A DNA stretch of 30,969 nt from IMG/VR virus record IMGVR_UViG_3300005613_000280, positions 1 through 30,969 of that record, one strand, 5' to 3'. Both the position numbers and the translations under genes were made by a program. The DNA comes from a virus. This document shows, one piece after another, positions 7,483-16,718 of this stretch. Below the pieces are notes generated by a model, which ran no database searches, was not told the origin of the DNA, and saw only the letters and a program-made list of their open reading frames with translations. Position 1 is the stretch's first letter. Each line of letters starts with the position of its first letter.

Positions 7483-8144
7483 TGACATTTGTATTCCCTT
7501 ACCGAAGAAGTCGCGATGACTTCGACATTCAACAATCAATCCGATTCATTCGGATGTCGTTCCCTGAAGCGCACATCGTTACCGTTGGCGATAAGGTCGC
7601 GACCATTGACAACATTCCTTGTCCACAGCTTAACAACATTCGTGGCGCGGACGTGACCAACAAAATGTTGACGTTTGCCCGTGAACGTGGTGGTCAATTC
7701 ATCTACATGAACGACGACTTTTATATCACGCCCAAGCTTCGCGCGGACATTCCGATTCATGTTGGTGAATTCGAATTGAATCCACGACATCCGTCACACT
7801 ACCGTGAAGCGATGTTTAACACGATTGAATTCTTGAAGTATTATGAACGCCCGTTGTGGAACTTCGAAACACATTCCCCGGTGTTAATGGATTCCGACAA
7901 GTTGCTGGAAATCTTTGAACTAATCGAATGGCAACGATACAACCATTTTGTGAAATCAATTTACTTGAACATGAACTTGCCTGAATTCATTCGCAAAGGT
8001 GCAAACGTCAAGCTTGCAAAAGACAACATTCCAAAAGCCGAAGAACTACTTCGAACGTATGGTTGTTTCTCAACGTCCGATTCATTCCTAACAACGCGCG
8101 GTCGTTCGTGGCTTAAAAACTTGTTTTGGATTCCTGAAGCTTAA
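7482..8144 (+). CDS. Stealth-like sugar-phosphate transferase (moron)
   Basis: This is the only clear plus-strand gene. The 220-residue protein has a core like the Stealth/capsular polysaccharide phosphotransferase family: PYRRSRDDF near the N-terminus, FIYMNDDFYITP (residues 73-84) with the acidic NDD signature, a conserved FETHSPVLM (128-136) and SIYLNMN (159-165). Such enzymes move sugar phosphates from nucleotide sugars to glycans; small phage versions are often annotated as glycosyltransferases. It is shorter than cellular Stealth proteins. Its 3' end overlaps the tape measure gene by 32 bp tail to tail. Opposite strand and position inside the structural module mark it as a moron. A role in changing host surface glycans or decorating virions is inferred. 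Confidence 0.7.
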   Translation: MTFVFPYRRSRDDFDIQQSIRFIRMSFPEAHIVTVGDKVATIDNIPCPQLNNIRGADVTNKMLTFARERGGQFIYMNDDFYITPKLRADIPIHVGEFELNPRHPSHYREAMFNTIEFLKYYERPLWNFETHSPVLMDSDKLLEIFELIEWQRYNHFVKSIYLNMNLPEFIRKGANVKLAKDNIPKAEELLRTYGCFSTSDSFLTTRGRSWLKNLFWIPEA

Positions 8145-10812
8145 CTTTGTTTTGCGTCGCTGAAATGTCGCTTTCCAGAACATACACTTGTGACGTCGGA
8201 ATGTTGTTTGTCGTCGCGCCTTGTTCACCAGTCAATCCAGCCGTTGACGTTCCGCCAGCGTTCGAAGACGTGAATGAACTTGCGCTTGCGCCAGCGGACG
8301 CGCCACCACCAGCGGTTGAAAAGTTCGGTGCGCTGGGTGCTGAACCCGACTTATATTGTTGATTAGCGATTGCAAGCGCTTGCGTTACACCGATGACACC
8401 AGCCGACGCGATACCAGCGATTCCAAGCGGTGACGGTGGTGGTCCGAATTGTGCGATTGCCTTCACGATTGCGGACGCCGTGTCGATTGCGACTTGACCA
8501 AGTTTGATTGCTTTGTCCCGGTTGAATTGCGCCTTCTTTATTTTTTCTTCGGCGTTGTACGCTTGAAGCTGAACTTGATATTTTTGTTGTGCGAACTTTT
8601 CTTCAATTTGTTTCTTTTGTTCCGCTGTTATTCCTTCGGCGTTCAGTTCCGCTTGCATTTTCGCGTCAAGGTTCGCAAGGTCTTCTTCGCGTCGTCCTTC
8701 AATCTTGTTTAATCGCGCTTGGTCGATTTCGTCCATTAAAGCGTCGACGGTCTTCACATGGTCAAGAACCATTTGCGAATCTTCAAGAAATTTCGTGACG
8801 TTTTCCAACGCTTCTTCGCGTTCTTTTATTGCTTCTTCATTCCGCTTTTCCGTTGCCGTTTTGTTGATTTCTTCAATCTTGTCAATCTTCTTTTGTTCCA
8901 AAGCAATCAACGAAAGGTCGTGTTGTTCCTTCGTGATTCGTTCGTTTTCATCCGTGGAATTTAATCGACGAAGCAATTCTTTTCTTGCGTCTTCGGTTGT
9001 CTGGTTTAAGTCCGCAAGTGCTTTTTCTTGGTCATCCAAAAGAATGTCGTTCAGGAACTTTTGTCGTTCACGTCGCTTTGCTTCTCGATCCGCTTCAGCT
9101 TTCAATTCAGCGTCCGCGTATTTCTTTCGAACTTCAGCTTTTTTCGTTTCTTCTTCAGCGGTTAATTTTGCGACAAGTTCTTTACCTTCTTCACCAAGTT
9201 GTTCCGCTTGTTCTCGTTTCTGGAAATACTCATCTTGAATGTCATCAAGTTCGTTTTGCATTGCTGATTGCTTCGAACGTCGAATTGCTTCGTCACGCGC
9301 TTCTTCTTCGGCAATCATTTGAAGATTGTGTTTTCTTAAATCTTCAGCGCTTTTGGCGTCCGCTTGCGCTTGTGCTTCTTGAATTTTTTCATTATTCTTT
9401 TGCGCGGTTTCGAACGCTTTCTTTGCGTTGTCGTTCGCTTGTTTTTGAACCTCGTGGTTGTGTTCCGCAATCATGACTTCAATCGCGTTCTTCGTTGCGA
9501 CATTGTCCCTATAAGTGTCACCGATTATTTTCTTAGAAGCTTCAAGTCGTTTTTTCAACGCTTTGTAGCGGTCGGAATCTTCGTCCTCGTTTTGCAACAA
9601 CAATTCCATTTCCGCGCGAATCGCTTCCATTTTTGATTTTTGAACTTCAAGGAAAACGCGTCCACTTTTCAGGTGCGCTTTCGCCTTCATCAATTCCATT
9701 TGATAAGTGTCCTTTCCTGAAGCTTTCGCCATGTTGATTTCGTGCGTGTACTTTGCGTCGGTTGCGTCTTGTTCCTTCTTGATTGCCTTCGCTCGCTTGT
9801 CCGCGCTTTTCACAACGGTTTCGGTGTGGTCTTGTGCGTTCTTTTTCATCTTCGCCGTTTGCGCGTCGTCTACGGCACCGAAGTATTCAAGCGCCTTCAC
9901 AACGCCGTAAATCACACCAAGCAACGGCGCGAACGCAATGACAGCAATTCCGACGGCAACCTTAACACCCGGACCAAGTTTTTCAAATTCTTCACGCGCC
10001 TTCAACACATATTTTGAAACGGTGTCGAAGTTGGCAATTAACATTCCAAGCGCGACGACAATCGCACCGATCCCCGTGGACACCAACGCAAGTCGAAACA
10101 ATTTCAACGCGCCAGTCGAAGCCGTTGTTGCCACGGTTGAAGCCACCGTTGCACCCGTTTGCGCGCCGATTGCCGTTGTTTGTGCGGTCGTTGCAACCGT
10201 ACCTTGAACGAAGGTTGAATTCTTTATTTTTTCCCACGCAGTTCGAAGCTGTATTCCGAGAATCGCGTCTTTGTTCAGCGCGTTCGTTACCGCGCTAACT
10301 GAATTGACAACGCCTTGAACCGCTTGAAGTTTTTGCATTGACTTTATTAGATTCTCGTTTTCAACACCAGTCAACGCCATTGCCGATTGAACACCCATGA
10401 ACGCTTGTGCGCCGACATTCGCGCCCGCCAAAGCAGTATCGAGTTTAACGTAATCGCTGGAAAGTATTTTCGTTCGTGTGTTAATATCGGTTATCTGGTC
10501 TGCAAGCGCTGAAGCTTTCCTTGTCGCTTCGTCACCGATTGGCGATTGTGAACCCGTTTGTAAAGCGATTGTTTGATATTCCTTCATGACCTTGGTCATT
10601 TCACGCATGGAAAGACCACCAGCTTCAAGCTTCGCGTCAAGGTCGGCAAGACGTTGCGCCATTGCGTCCGTTCCGCTTGTGTCCTTCGCGGTCGCTTGCG
10701 TGGTCTTCAAATCTTTACCAAGTTGATTGACCGCCTTGTCCGCGTTTTGAAGGTCTTGAACTGAATTTCCAGTGTTAACCTTGACGGTGAAAACCGCTTC
10801 TTTATTTGCCAT
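8113..10812 (-). CDS. Tape measure protein
   Basis: At 899 residues this is the longest gene. Residues about 20-110 form a helical N-terminal part; two hydrophobic segments follow (LFRLALVSTGIGAIVVALGM and VAVGIAVIAFAPLLGVIYGV, about residues 240-310). A very long charged coiled coil rich in Glu, Lys, Ala and Gln spans about 330-780, and the end is a glycine/alanine/serine-rich part (SAPNFSTAGGGASAGASASS). This is the typical plan of a tape measure protein, which sets tail length, sits in the tail tube and is thought to help DNA enter the cell. By the usual scale of about 0.15 nm per residue it predicts a tail near 135 nm. The start overlaps the previous gene by 11 bp. Confidence 0.85.
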   Translation of the reverse strand: MANKEAVFTVKVNTGNSVQDLQNADKAVNQLGKDLKTTQATAKDTSGTDAMAQRLADLDAKLEAGGLSMREMTKVMKEYQTIALQTGSQSPIGDEATRKASALADQITDINTRTKILSSDYVKLDTALAGANVGAQAFMGVQSAMALTGVENENLIKSMQKLQAVQGVVNSVSAVTNALNKDAILGIQLRTAWEKIKNSTFVQGTVATTAQTTAIGAQTGATVASTVATTASTGALKLFRLALVSTGIGAIVVALGMLIANFDTVSKYVLKAREEFEKLGPGVKVAVGIAVIAFAPLLGVIYGVVKALEYFGAVDDAQTAKMKKNAQDHTETVVKSADKRAKAIKKEQDATDAKYTHEINMAKASGKDTYQMELMKAKAHLKSGRVFLEVQKSKMEAIRAEMELLLQNEDEDSDRYKALKKRLEASKKIIGDTYRDNVATKNAIEVMIAEHNHEVQKQANDNAKKAFETAQKNNEKIQEAQAQADAKSAEDLRKHNLQMIAEEEARDEAIRRSKQSAMQNELDDIQDEYFQKREQAEQLGEEGKELVAKLTAEEETKKAEVRKKYADAELKAEADREAKRRERQKFLNDILLDDQEKALADLNQTTEDARKELLRRLNSTDENERITKEQHDLSLIALEQKKIDKIEEINKTATEKRNEEAIKEREEALENVTKFLEDSQMVLDHVKTVDALMDEIDQARLNKIEGRREEDLANLDAKMQAELNAEGITAEQKKQIEEKFAQQKYQVQLQAYNAEEKIKKAQFNRDKAIKLGQVAIDTASAIVKAIAQFGPPPSPLGIAGIASAGVIGVTQALAIANQQYKSGSAPSAPNFSTAGGGASAGASASSFTSSNAGGTSTAGLTGEQGATTNNIPTSQVYVLESDISATQNKVKLQESKTSF

Positions 10813-11005
10813 AAAGCTTTGTTAAAAAGTCGTTGATGTTTGTGAATGATTCGTTGTCAATGGTCATGGTCGTGTCCATGAATATCACACCACGATCCGT
10901 CGGAACGTGCGCTTGTGTTTCGTCGAGAATTTCCGCTTCGCCGTCGAAGTGGTATTCAAGTTCGCGCATTACGAACCCGCCTTTAATGGTTGTTAAATTA
11001 ATCAT
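10802..11005 (-). CDS. Small hypothetical protein before tape measure
   Basis: The 67-residue acidic protein (MINLTTIKGG, then EYHFDGEAEILDETQAHVPTDRG) sits between the fibre-like gene and the tape measure and overlaps both neighbours by a few bases (ATGATTAA junction upstream). No family is recognised. The position hints at a tail accessory role. Confidence 0.65.
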   Translation of the reverse strand: MINLTTIKGGFVMRELEYHFDGEAEILDETQAHVPTDRGVIFMDTTMTIDNESFTNINDFLTKLYGK

Positions 11006-11897
11006 ATAATTGTATATTTATTTTTTTCCAAGTTGCCACGTCGGTTAAAGAAGTTGAATGTTGCACGGCAAAAATTAAGTAATTGTCAACCGCTGGATTG
11101 AACGAAATTAAACTAATTGCACTTGCGCTGTAATCGGTTGGTGTGCTGATTCCTAAATTAAAACAATTTAAGTTAGTTCCGTCAAAGAAAATGTTTCGTT
11201 CGAATCTTTGAAAACGTACACTTGTCGCCATTCCAGCGCCCGAACCAAGATAGGTCGCACCAGTCAAGGTGTTTGCGGTGTTAACATAGAACCTTAAAGT
11301 AGTCGCACCCGCACCACCTACAACCGTTCGGTCGATAAATGCCTTGATATAAATGGTTTTATTTGTTGAAATCGTTCCTGAAGGAATCAAAACGGAAGCG
11401 CTTATTTGATTTGTCGTCCCCATTACACCAGAACCGAGAACGCTCGCAATCATTTTTGGATTCGCACTAACTGAATCAAACGAAAGGTTTCCGCTTCCGT
11501 CCGTTACGATTGCTTGTCCACTTGTTCCGTCCGCAGTTGGAAATTTGAAAAGTTCCGTATTTGACCTTAAACACAAACGATTCTCAAAAGCACCGACACC
11601 CACTTGAAATTGATCCGAAGTATTTCCGTCCATTAACGCGACACCGCCACCCGTTTCGTTGGTTGTCTTTGCCAAAATGATACATTGTTCATCCGATTCA
11701 ACCTGAAGAGAATGTTCAGGTGTTTCGGTGTTGATTCCGAATTGTGTTCCGTACTTTCCGACCGATTGTTGAATGTCGCGTCCAGTGATTGACCTTGATT
11801 CAAATCCGTCTGGTGTTTCTTCAGCAATCACGAGTAAGTCAGTCGTTGACAACGGCGCGTCCTTCGGTGTTAGTTCACTGATTTTAATTTGTCCCAT
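10998..11897 (-). CDS. Tail fibre / receptor-binding candidate
   Basis: The 299-residue protein starts with a short motif typical of phage tail-fibre N-termini of this phylum (KISELTPKDAPLSTTDLLVI), which probably attaches it to the baseplate. The middle is repetitive beta structure with many Gly, Asn and Thr residues (ETGGGVALMDGNTSDQFQVG), and the C-terminal part (about residues 150-299) is a compact beta-rich domain ending INIQLYD. Such proteins bind the host receptor, often a glycan. The call is from composition, N-terminal motif and place in the tail module. Confidence 0.65.
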   Translation of the reverse strand: MGQIKISELTPKDAPLSTTDLLVIAEETPDGFESRSITGRDIQQSVGKYGTQFGINTETPEHSLQVESDEQCIILAKTTNETGGGVALMDGNTSDQFQVGVGAFENRLCLRSNTELFKFPTADGTSGQAIVTDGSGNLSFDSVSANPKMIASVLGSGVMGTTNQISASVLIPSGTISTNKTIYIKAFIDRTVVGGAGATTLRFYVNTANTLTGATYLGSGAGMATSVRFQRFERNIFFDGTNLNCFNLGISTPTDYSASAISLISFNPAVDNYLIFAVQHSTSLTDVATWKKINIQLYD

Positions 11898-11899
11898 TT

Positions 11900-14209
11900 T
11901 TATCTTTCTTTTATTATTTTATCATTCGTTACTTCAGTTATAATCGGTGAAGGCGTTGAACCTTCTTCGACAAATTCGTCAGCGCTTGCGATCCCTTCAC
12001 CTTGAATCAATCTCAACAATTCGACTTGTGTTGTACGGTCTTTTGTTGAATCGTAATCGCTTATCTTTTGCAGTCGATACACAACGCCATTGATGTTGAT
12101 TAGATTGCGGAAATCAAGCGTATTAATGATTGACGTGTCAATCTTCGCGTAGCATGTCAATAACTTTCCGTATCGTGAAATCAATTCTTGAATGAACGTG
12201 TTGTGGTATTGCAACAAGTTGTTGTTCGTGTACACCGTCGCTGGATAGTACACCGTTTGCGGAACACCGAAGTTCAAGTCCGATGTCGGTGTGTCGATGT
12301 CGTCCAAGTGACCGACGTACGGATATTGCGTCAAGTTGTGTTGGTGGTCGAATTCGTCGTGATATTTCCAGTCAGCCGTTCGCATTTCACCAACGTACAC
12401 GATAAACGCGCTACCTTTCTTCGGAACGACTTGACCGTTTCCAGCCGAATCGAAATTGACTTGATAAGAAGCTGGAACAATTAAGGACGGATAAATTTCG
12501 ACCAATGGCTTTTGACTGAACGGCAACGCCATTTTCGTCACTTGCGTCGCGTATTGTGATTGCGACAAGATTTGGAATTCACCATAATTGTCAAGGTATT
12601 CGTTTTGATATTGCGTGTTCCAGTAGTCACCGTCTTGTTTGAAGTCGAAGTTGTATTCTTTTGAAGCGTAGTTGATTGTCGGTTGAACGGTCAGTTCTTT
12701 CGAATAGTCAACCAGTTGTGTCCAGTCAAGCGCGTCTTGTGACGAATTGTAAAATTCCGACAATGGTTCGATTTCAAGAACGCTTGAATCTTGTGTTGAC
12801 GGTTTGACCATTAAATTGAACATCGTGATGATTCCCTTCAGGAACACATCGCCAGTCATGTCAGGCAAAAACGAACCGACGGCAACCGTGCCACCCGGAA
12901 CAAGTTCTTGAATCGTCTTCATGAAGTTCACTTGTGCGCCAAGCGAAGTCAATTCAATCGTTCGTGTCAAGTTGTCAACACCAATAGAAAGACCAGCTTC
13001 GACAACCAACGTGACACCGAATTTAATTTGGTCGTTGATTGTGCAATTCACTTGACGCGAATAGTTGAATGTAAAGGTATTAAAGTAGTCACCAGACAAT
13101 ATCGAAACGCTATCTTGATACACGACATCCGTCGCGATTAGTGTTCCGTTCTTGATGACCAATATATTCAACCGAACATTGAAATAATTAATCGTAGGTT
13201 GGTCGAACTTGATTTCAAGCTGGTGGTCGCCGAAGTATTCGAACGTATACATTCCCGTAGTTCCAGCGGTTATGTTGAACGGTGTACTTGAAGTCGCTTG
13301 TGACAACGGATCACTTGTCACCGTGACATCAACGACGTCGGAAATGTTGACGACTGGAAAGTTCACCATTCCACCGAATCCGATTTGATTTGTCGAACCG
13401 TTGACAATGAATCCACTTGCGTTGTTGTTTTCGATTGCAAGTACCGAATCGTTCGCTTGTTGCGCTGGTGTAATCGTCGGAAAGTTTCCACCGAAATACG
13501 CCATTAAAAGCTTCTTGAATCGTTGACTTTCAAGGAATGTTGAATTCCAAGTGATTCCAGCGTAATCGAAAAGCTTCTTCAGGATTCCGTACACAAACAC
13601 TTGTGGTGGAATCTGGTCGCAATCGAACTTGTCAGGCGTTGTCCTTGGATAACCGTAGTCAATCAACCCGTAGTAATAACCTTCGCCAGTCCAGTCAAGT
13701 CCCGTTTGAATAGGTGTCGACACCCCGTTTACTTGGTTGAACCCCGACCACGTTTCGAATTGATTCGCCTTCGTTAACGCGTGATTGTATTCCGTGAAAT
13801 CAAGTTCGTTTATCTTGACCTTGTTCATTCTGGAAATGTAGTCAATCGTGTCGGACACAAGTGTCAAATCAAAGGACCATGTTCCGTCGATTAGTTTACA
13901 TTCCTGAAGCTGTGCGATTCCATTGAATTCAAGAATTCCGTTGTTGTAATATCGTGCCGTTGCTTTGATTGAAGGATCGAAGTCAAGAATCGCCGAATTC
14001 GTTGGTGTCGTTTCGTCGGTGTAGGTCAATAAGAAAATAGAACGAAAGATTGCGCTATTCGCGTTCGTTCCGGGAATTGTAATCGTCTTCGACTTGTTTC
14101 CTTTACGCGCGGACACATCGCGAATGTCGGCAATGTTGAACGTCAACGGGAATGGCAACGCTTGGTCGATGTCAATCAATCGGTCATTTATGTATAGTTC
14201 GCCAGCCAT
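11900..14209 (-). CDS. Large distal tail / hub protein candidate
   Basis: The 769-residue protein has a beta-rich N-terminus (GELYINDRLIDIDQALPFPLTFNIADI then SKTITIPGT) which resembles proteins found next to the tape measure in flavobacterial phages and thought to build the distal tail or baseplate. Parts rich in Tyr, Asn and Thr (about 200-620) suggest a large beta structure, and the C-terminus is hydrophilic (ITEVTNDKIIKER). The start at 14209 shares one base with the preceding stop (TAATG). The specific function, for example hub or tail-associated glycan binding, is inferred from size and position only. Confidence 0.6.
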   Translation of the reverse strand: MAGELYINDRLIDIDQALPFPLTFNIADIRDVSARKGNKSKTITIPGTNANSAIFRSIFLLTYTDETTPTNSAILDFDPSIKATARYYNNGILEFNGIAQLQECKLIDGTWSFDLTLVSDTIDYISRMNKVKINELDFTEYNHALTKANQFETWSGFNQVNGVSTPIQTGLDWTGEGYYYGLIDYGYPRTTPDKFDCDQIPPQVFVYGILKKLFDYAGITWNSTFLESQRFKKLLMAYFGGNFPTITPAQQANDSVLAIENNNASGFIVNGSTNQIGFGGMVNFPVVNISDVVDVTVTSDPLSQATSSTPFNITAGTTGMYTFEYFGDHQLEIKFDQPTINYFNVRLNILVIKNGTLIATDVVYQDSVSILSGDYFNTFTFNYSRQVNCTINDQIKFGVTLVVEAGLSIGVDNLTRTIELTSLGAQVNFMKTIQELVPGGTVAVGSFLPDMTGDVFLKGIITMFNLMVKPSTQDSSVLEIEPLSEFYNSSQDALDWTQLVDYSKELTVQPTINYASKEYNFDFKQDGDYWNTQYQNEYLDNYGEFQILSQSQYATQVTKMALPFSQKPLVEIYPSLIVPASYQVNFDSAGNGQVVPKKGSAFIVYVGEMRTADWKYHDEFDHQHNLTQYPYVGHLDDIDTPTSDLNFGVPQTVYYPATVYTNNNLLQYHNTFIQELISRYGKLLTCYAKIDTSIINTLDFRNLININGVVYRLQKISDYDSTKDRTTQVELLRLIQGEGIASADEFVEEGSTPSPIITEVTNDKIIKER

Positions 14210-15432
14210 TAAGTCAGTTGTGAATTGTATGTGTATGTTCTTTCCATGTTGACCACTTCACGAATCAATCCGTCAACGCGTCCTTGCTTCAAGGTGAAAT
14301 CTTCATTCGTGACCTTCACTGGTTCGAACGCGCCCGGTGTGACTTCAAGGTAAACTTTCGGCGATTCGTACAAATCACGAACCAACCATTGTTGAACACT
14401 TTCGTGAATCCAGTCGGAATTCAAAACGGTCGTGTCGGTTGCGTACTTGTTGAACGCCATTTGTTCGCCGTGGTATCGTGTATATTCCCACATCGTTCCA
14501 GACGTGTCCCACTGACCGCGTTCGCGCTGGTAGTCGGATGTCTTGACCTTGGTCGAATTCGTTGACACAAGCGTGAACGTGAATGAATCCCAACCGCCTA
14601 ACTTGTTCAACCAATGAAGTCGGTGTGTGTCGTATCGATGACATTCCGTGTCAATCCAGAACGTGAACGTTTCGCTTAACCCTGAAAAGATACCACCAAA
14701 TTCAGGACCAGCTTTCGCCGTTATTGTATAGTAAGCGCATGACTGGAAATCAAGCAACGTCACCGATGTGTTTGCAATCAAGTTTTGTGGTGAACAATCA
14801 ATCACACCAATGTTCAGCGCCAGCGTGACTGAAACGGTGTCCGTCGCAATTAACGTGTTTGTAATGTCGTAAAGATTCACAAAAATATCGGTTGTCGCTG
14901 AACCGCCACGATTCAAAAAAGCAAGGAACGCGCTTTCGTATAGTCCGACGAAATACTTTCGTGTTCGTGGAAAGTCAGTCAAGAAAAGAACGTTACCTGA
15001 ATTCGGATTCAATCTTGAAATCGCGTAATCGTTGTAATCAAAAGATATAAAGTCAGGATGTCGAAGCGAAGCGTTCCACGCTCGACTCACATTCCCGTTT
15101 ATGCTACCCGGTTGAAGAACTGGTGGCGTCCCGTACTTTTCATAAATCTTGATATTAACAAATGAAATCGCTGGATCGTAGAATGTAAGCAACGCGCCAG
15201 TGGTGACCATTTCACTTGTAAGTAACGCGCGCAATTCACCGCTTGCGTCAAACTTCGCATAGTTACCCGATTCGTTGAACACTTGATGTGTCGACACCAA
15301 AACAAAGTCAACGTACAATTCAACAATGAAGCTGAAGTTCGGTTGCGTTGTTTGGTCGCTTTCAAATACCCAAACGAAGGGATTGCAAGCTGGTTGAAAT
15401 AGTTGCGGTTGTTGTGTTATACTTATTGCCAT
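14209..15432 (-). CDS. Tail protein of unknown function (beta-rich)
   Basis: This 407-residue protein (MAISITQQPQLFQPACNPFV) has alternating hydrophobic strands and Ser/Thr-rich turns (VNLYDITNTLIATDTVSVTL) and no transmembrane segments. Proteins with this start (an ITQQP motif followed by NPFVWVF) occur in Bacteroidota phages beside tail genes. It could be a baseplate or tail-tip component. It overlaps the neck gene by 10 bp and touches the next tail gene through TAATG. Confidence 0.55.
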   Translation of the reverse strand: MAISITQQPQLFQPACNPFVWVFESDQTTQPNFSFIVELYVDFVLVSTHQVFNESGNYAKFDASGELRALLTSEMVTTGALLTFYDPAISFVNIKIYEKYGTPPVLQPGSINGNVSRAWNASLRHPDFISFDYNDYAISRLNPNSGNVLFLTDFPRTRKYFVGLYESAFLAFLNRGGSATTDIFVNLYDITNTLIATDTVSVTLALNIGVIDCSPQNLIANTSVTLLDFQSCAYYTITAKAGPEFGGIFSGLSETFTFWIDTECHRYDTHRLHWLNKLGGWDSFTFTLVSTNSTKVKTSDYQRERGQWDTSGTMWEYTRYHGEQMAFNKYATDTTVLNSDWIHESVQQWLVRDLYESPKVYLEVTPGAFEPVKVTNEDFTLKQGRVDGLIREVVNMERTYTYNSQLT

Positions 15433-15944
15433 GTTTCAGTTGCCTTGGTAAATTTTATTTCAAACGTCAATCCAGTGACTTCGTTCAAGTCCTTCGCAAT
15501 CATTTCAAGCACCTTGTCGTTGATGACATTCTCGGTGATGTGCTTCGGCTTCAATCCACGTTGTTTGATGTTCGAAGCAACCGCGAACGCGTGCGACATT
15601 TCAAGTCCTTTCCATTCCTGAATCGCCTTCGCCATGTTGTGAGAAACGCCCGGGTATTGAAAGGAAAAAGCGCTTGCATGATTGACCGCGATTCCGTTGA
15701 CACCTTGGTCGACGAACTTATAATAATCGTCCGCCTGAATTTCAAAGGACAACGCACCCGTCGGAAAGTAGACAACCGATTGCGCAAGTGCGCCCGTGTT
15801 CATTGCGTTCTTTTGAATGTACTCGCGAAGGTCGGCGGTGACTTTGTTCCCGACGTTTAGAATGAACTTTTCGTAAACGTTCGATGGTTGTTCCGCTTCA
15901 GCAACCGACACCCCGAATTCTTCAAGGAAATCAAAGTCAGCCAT
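15423..15944 (-). CDS. HK97 gp10-like head-tail / tail completion protein
   Basis: The 173-residue protein has the hallmark NVGNKVTADLREYIQKNAMNTGALAQSV region followed by YYKFVDQGVNG, typical for HK97 gp10-like neck proteins, and a C-terminal part (HITENVINDKVLEMIAKDLNEV). These proteins sit at the junction of head and tail or cap the tail. Its start overlaps the end of the -1 frame of the chaperone gene as ATGGCTGA, which supports that frame being translated. Copy C of the late motif lies 12 bp upstream of the start. Confidence 0.7.
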   Translation of the reverse strand: MADFDFLEEFGVSVAEAEQPSNVYEKFILNVGNKVTADLREYIQKNAMNTGALAQSVVYFPTGALSFEIQADDYYKFVDQGVNGIAVNHASAFSFQYPGVSHNMAKAIQEWKGLEMSHAFAVASNIKQRGLKPKHITENVINDKVLEMIAKDLNEVTGLTFEIKFTKATETWQ

Positions 15945-16718
15945 TGCGTTGTTTACTTAATATGTAATCTTGTTCGTCTTTCAATTTAAGGTAATTCATC
16001 CAGAACAATGTCTTCACATAAGGTTGTTGAGTGATTGCGTCAATACTCGTTCCAAGTTCTTGTCCGAGTCGCTGAAGGATTCTTGTCCACGTGAACCACT
16101 CGTTGTCTTTAACGTCGCCATTGCTTTCCTTTGATTCATCATCGTCCGAATCATTTGAATCGACAATATAGCGTCGCTCCGCTTCTGCGATTCGCGCAAA
16201 AAAAAACCGAAGAAGTTCATGAATTCCGCGCCGTCGAATTCTTCCTTGAAGACCTTGTATCGTTTGTCGTTCGGATTCAACAAGCGACCACGGTCGTCTT
16301 CTTGACAATATTCCATCCCTTCTTCAATGTAGCAAATCGCAAGCGCCTGAACGGGATCACTGGCAAGGTCTTCGATAAGCTTCAAGTCAATGATTTGTCC
16401 CGTGCTTATCAATCGAAAATCTTTTTCAAACACATAGCGTTGACCGTTGACCGTCACTTCACCAAGCGGTTCGGCGTAGGTGTAGTTGGCAATCATTCGC
16501 GTCAAGTGACCAGACAAACGTTGAACGTCTTCAATCGCAAGTTGCTTGACCTTCGACACCTTCAGTCCTGAAAAGATTGCAATCAGTTGACATTGAAAGT
16601 CCAGCATTTGAAACAAGTCATCGTTTTGCTTTTCCTTGATGACTTCAGCTAACATCAACCACTTGACAAGCTGGTCAGGTTTACATTCGTGAATCGACGC
16701 TGGTAGTTTTATTTTCAT
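15937..16718 (-). CDS. Tail assembly chaperone, long form made by a -1 frameshift
   Basis: Reading starts at the ATG at 16718 (ATGA overlap with the terminase stop). After 173 codons the ribosome reaches nine T (minus strand, 16206 to 16198). Slipping back one base continues in the -1 frame for 87 residues to the stop at 15937, giving 260 residues. The -1 part contains a well-ordered end (WFTWTRILQRLGQELG, then QQPYVKTLFWMNYLKLKD) as in C-terminal parts of chaperone-like proteins. The shared N-terminal part has VNGQRYVFEKDFRLISTGQIIDL, a pattern I associate with tail assembly chaperones of Bacteroidota phages. The stop overlaps the next gene start, as expected for a real gene end. Confidence 0.6.
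15959..15976 (-). promoter_or_regulatory. Late motif copy C, inside chaperone 3' end
   Basis: On the minus strand CGAACAAGATTACATA is identical to copy A over 16 bases. It lies 14 bp before the start of the gp10-like gene and here doubles as coding sequence for the EQDYI end of the -1 frame. Confidence 0.5.
16014..16718 (-). CDS. Tail assembly chaperone, short (unshifted) form
   Basis: Without slippage the same gene ends at 16014 after 234 residues. The last 61 residues after the T9 tract (LRESQKRSDAILSIQM and on to SLNNLM) read in frame 0 and are basic and Ser/Thr-rich. In many siphophages the short and long forms are both needed, in a set ratio, to coat the tape measure protein during tail assembly. 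The unusual point is that the short form has its own sizeable tail instead of stopping soon after the slip site, so frame 0 may instead be an artefact of a homopolymer miscount. Confidence 0.5.
   Translation of the reverse strand: MKIKLPASIHECKPDQLVKWLMLAEVIKEKQNDDLFQMLDFQCQLIAIFSGLKVSKVKQLAIEDVQRLSGHLTRMIANYTYAEPLGEVTVNGQRYVFEKDFRLISTGQIIDLKLIEDLASDPVQALAICYIEEGMEYCQEDDRGRLLNPNDKRYKVFKEEFDGAEFMNFFGFFLRESQKRSDAILSIQMIRTMMNQRKAMATLKTTSGSRGQESFSDSDKNLERVLTQSLNNLM
16198..16206 (-). promoter_or_regulatory. T9 slippery site for frameshift
   Basis: The minus strand reads GG followed by nine T and GCGCG. It contains the heptamer T TTT TTT in the correct register (GGT TTT TTT TTG in frame 0). Transcriptional slippage at such a homopolymer would give the same products as ribosomal slippage. 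Confidence 0.6.

Noticed and set aside
7615-7640. TTGTCCACA, one base from a DnaA box
   Set aside because: It is a single site in the coding region of the Stealth-like gene, far from the replication module.
8705-9238. Long plus-strand frame (177 codons) and other frames opposite the tape measure
   Set aside because: They mirror the coiled-coil codons of the tape measure gene and have Ser/Arg/Phe-rich low-complexity products.
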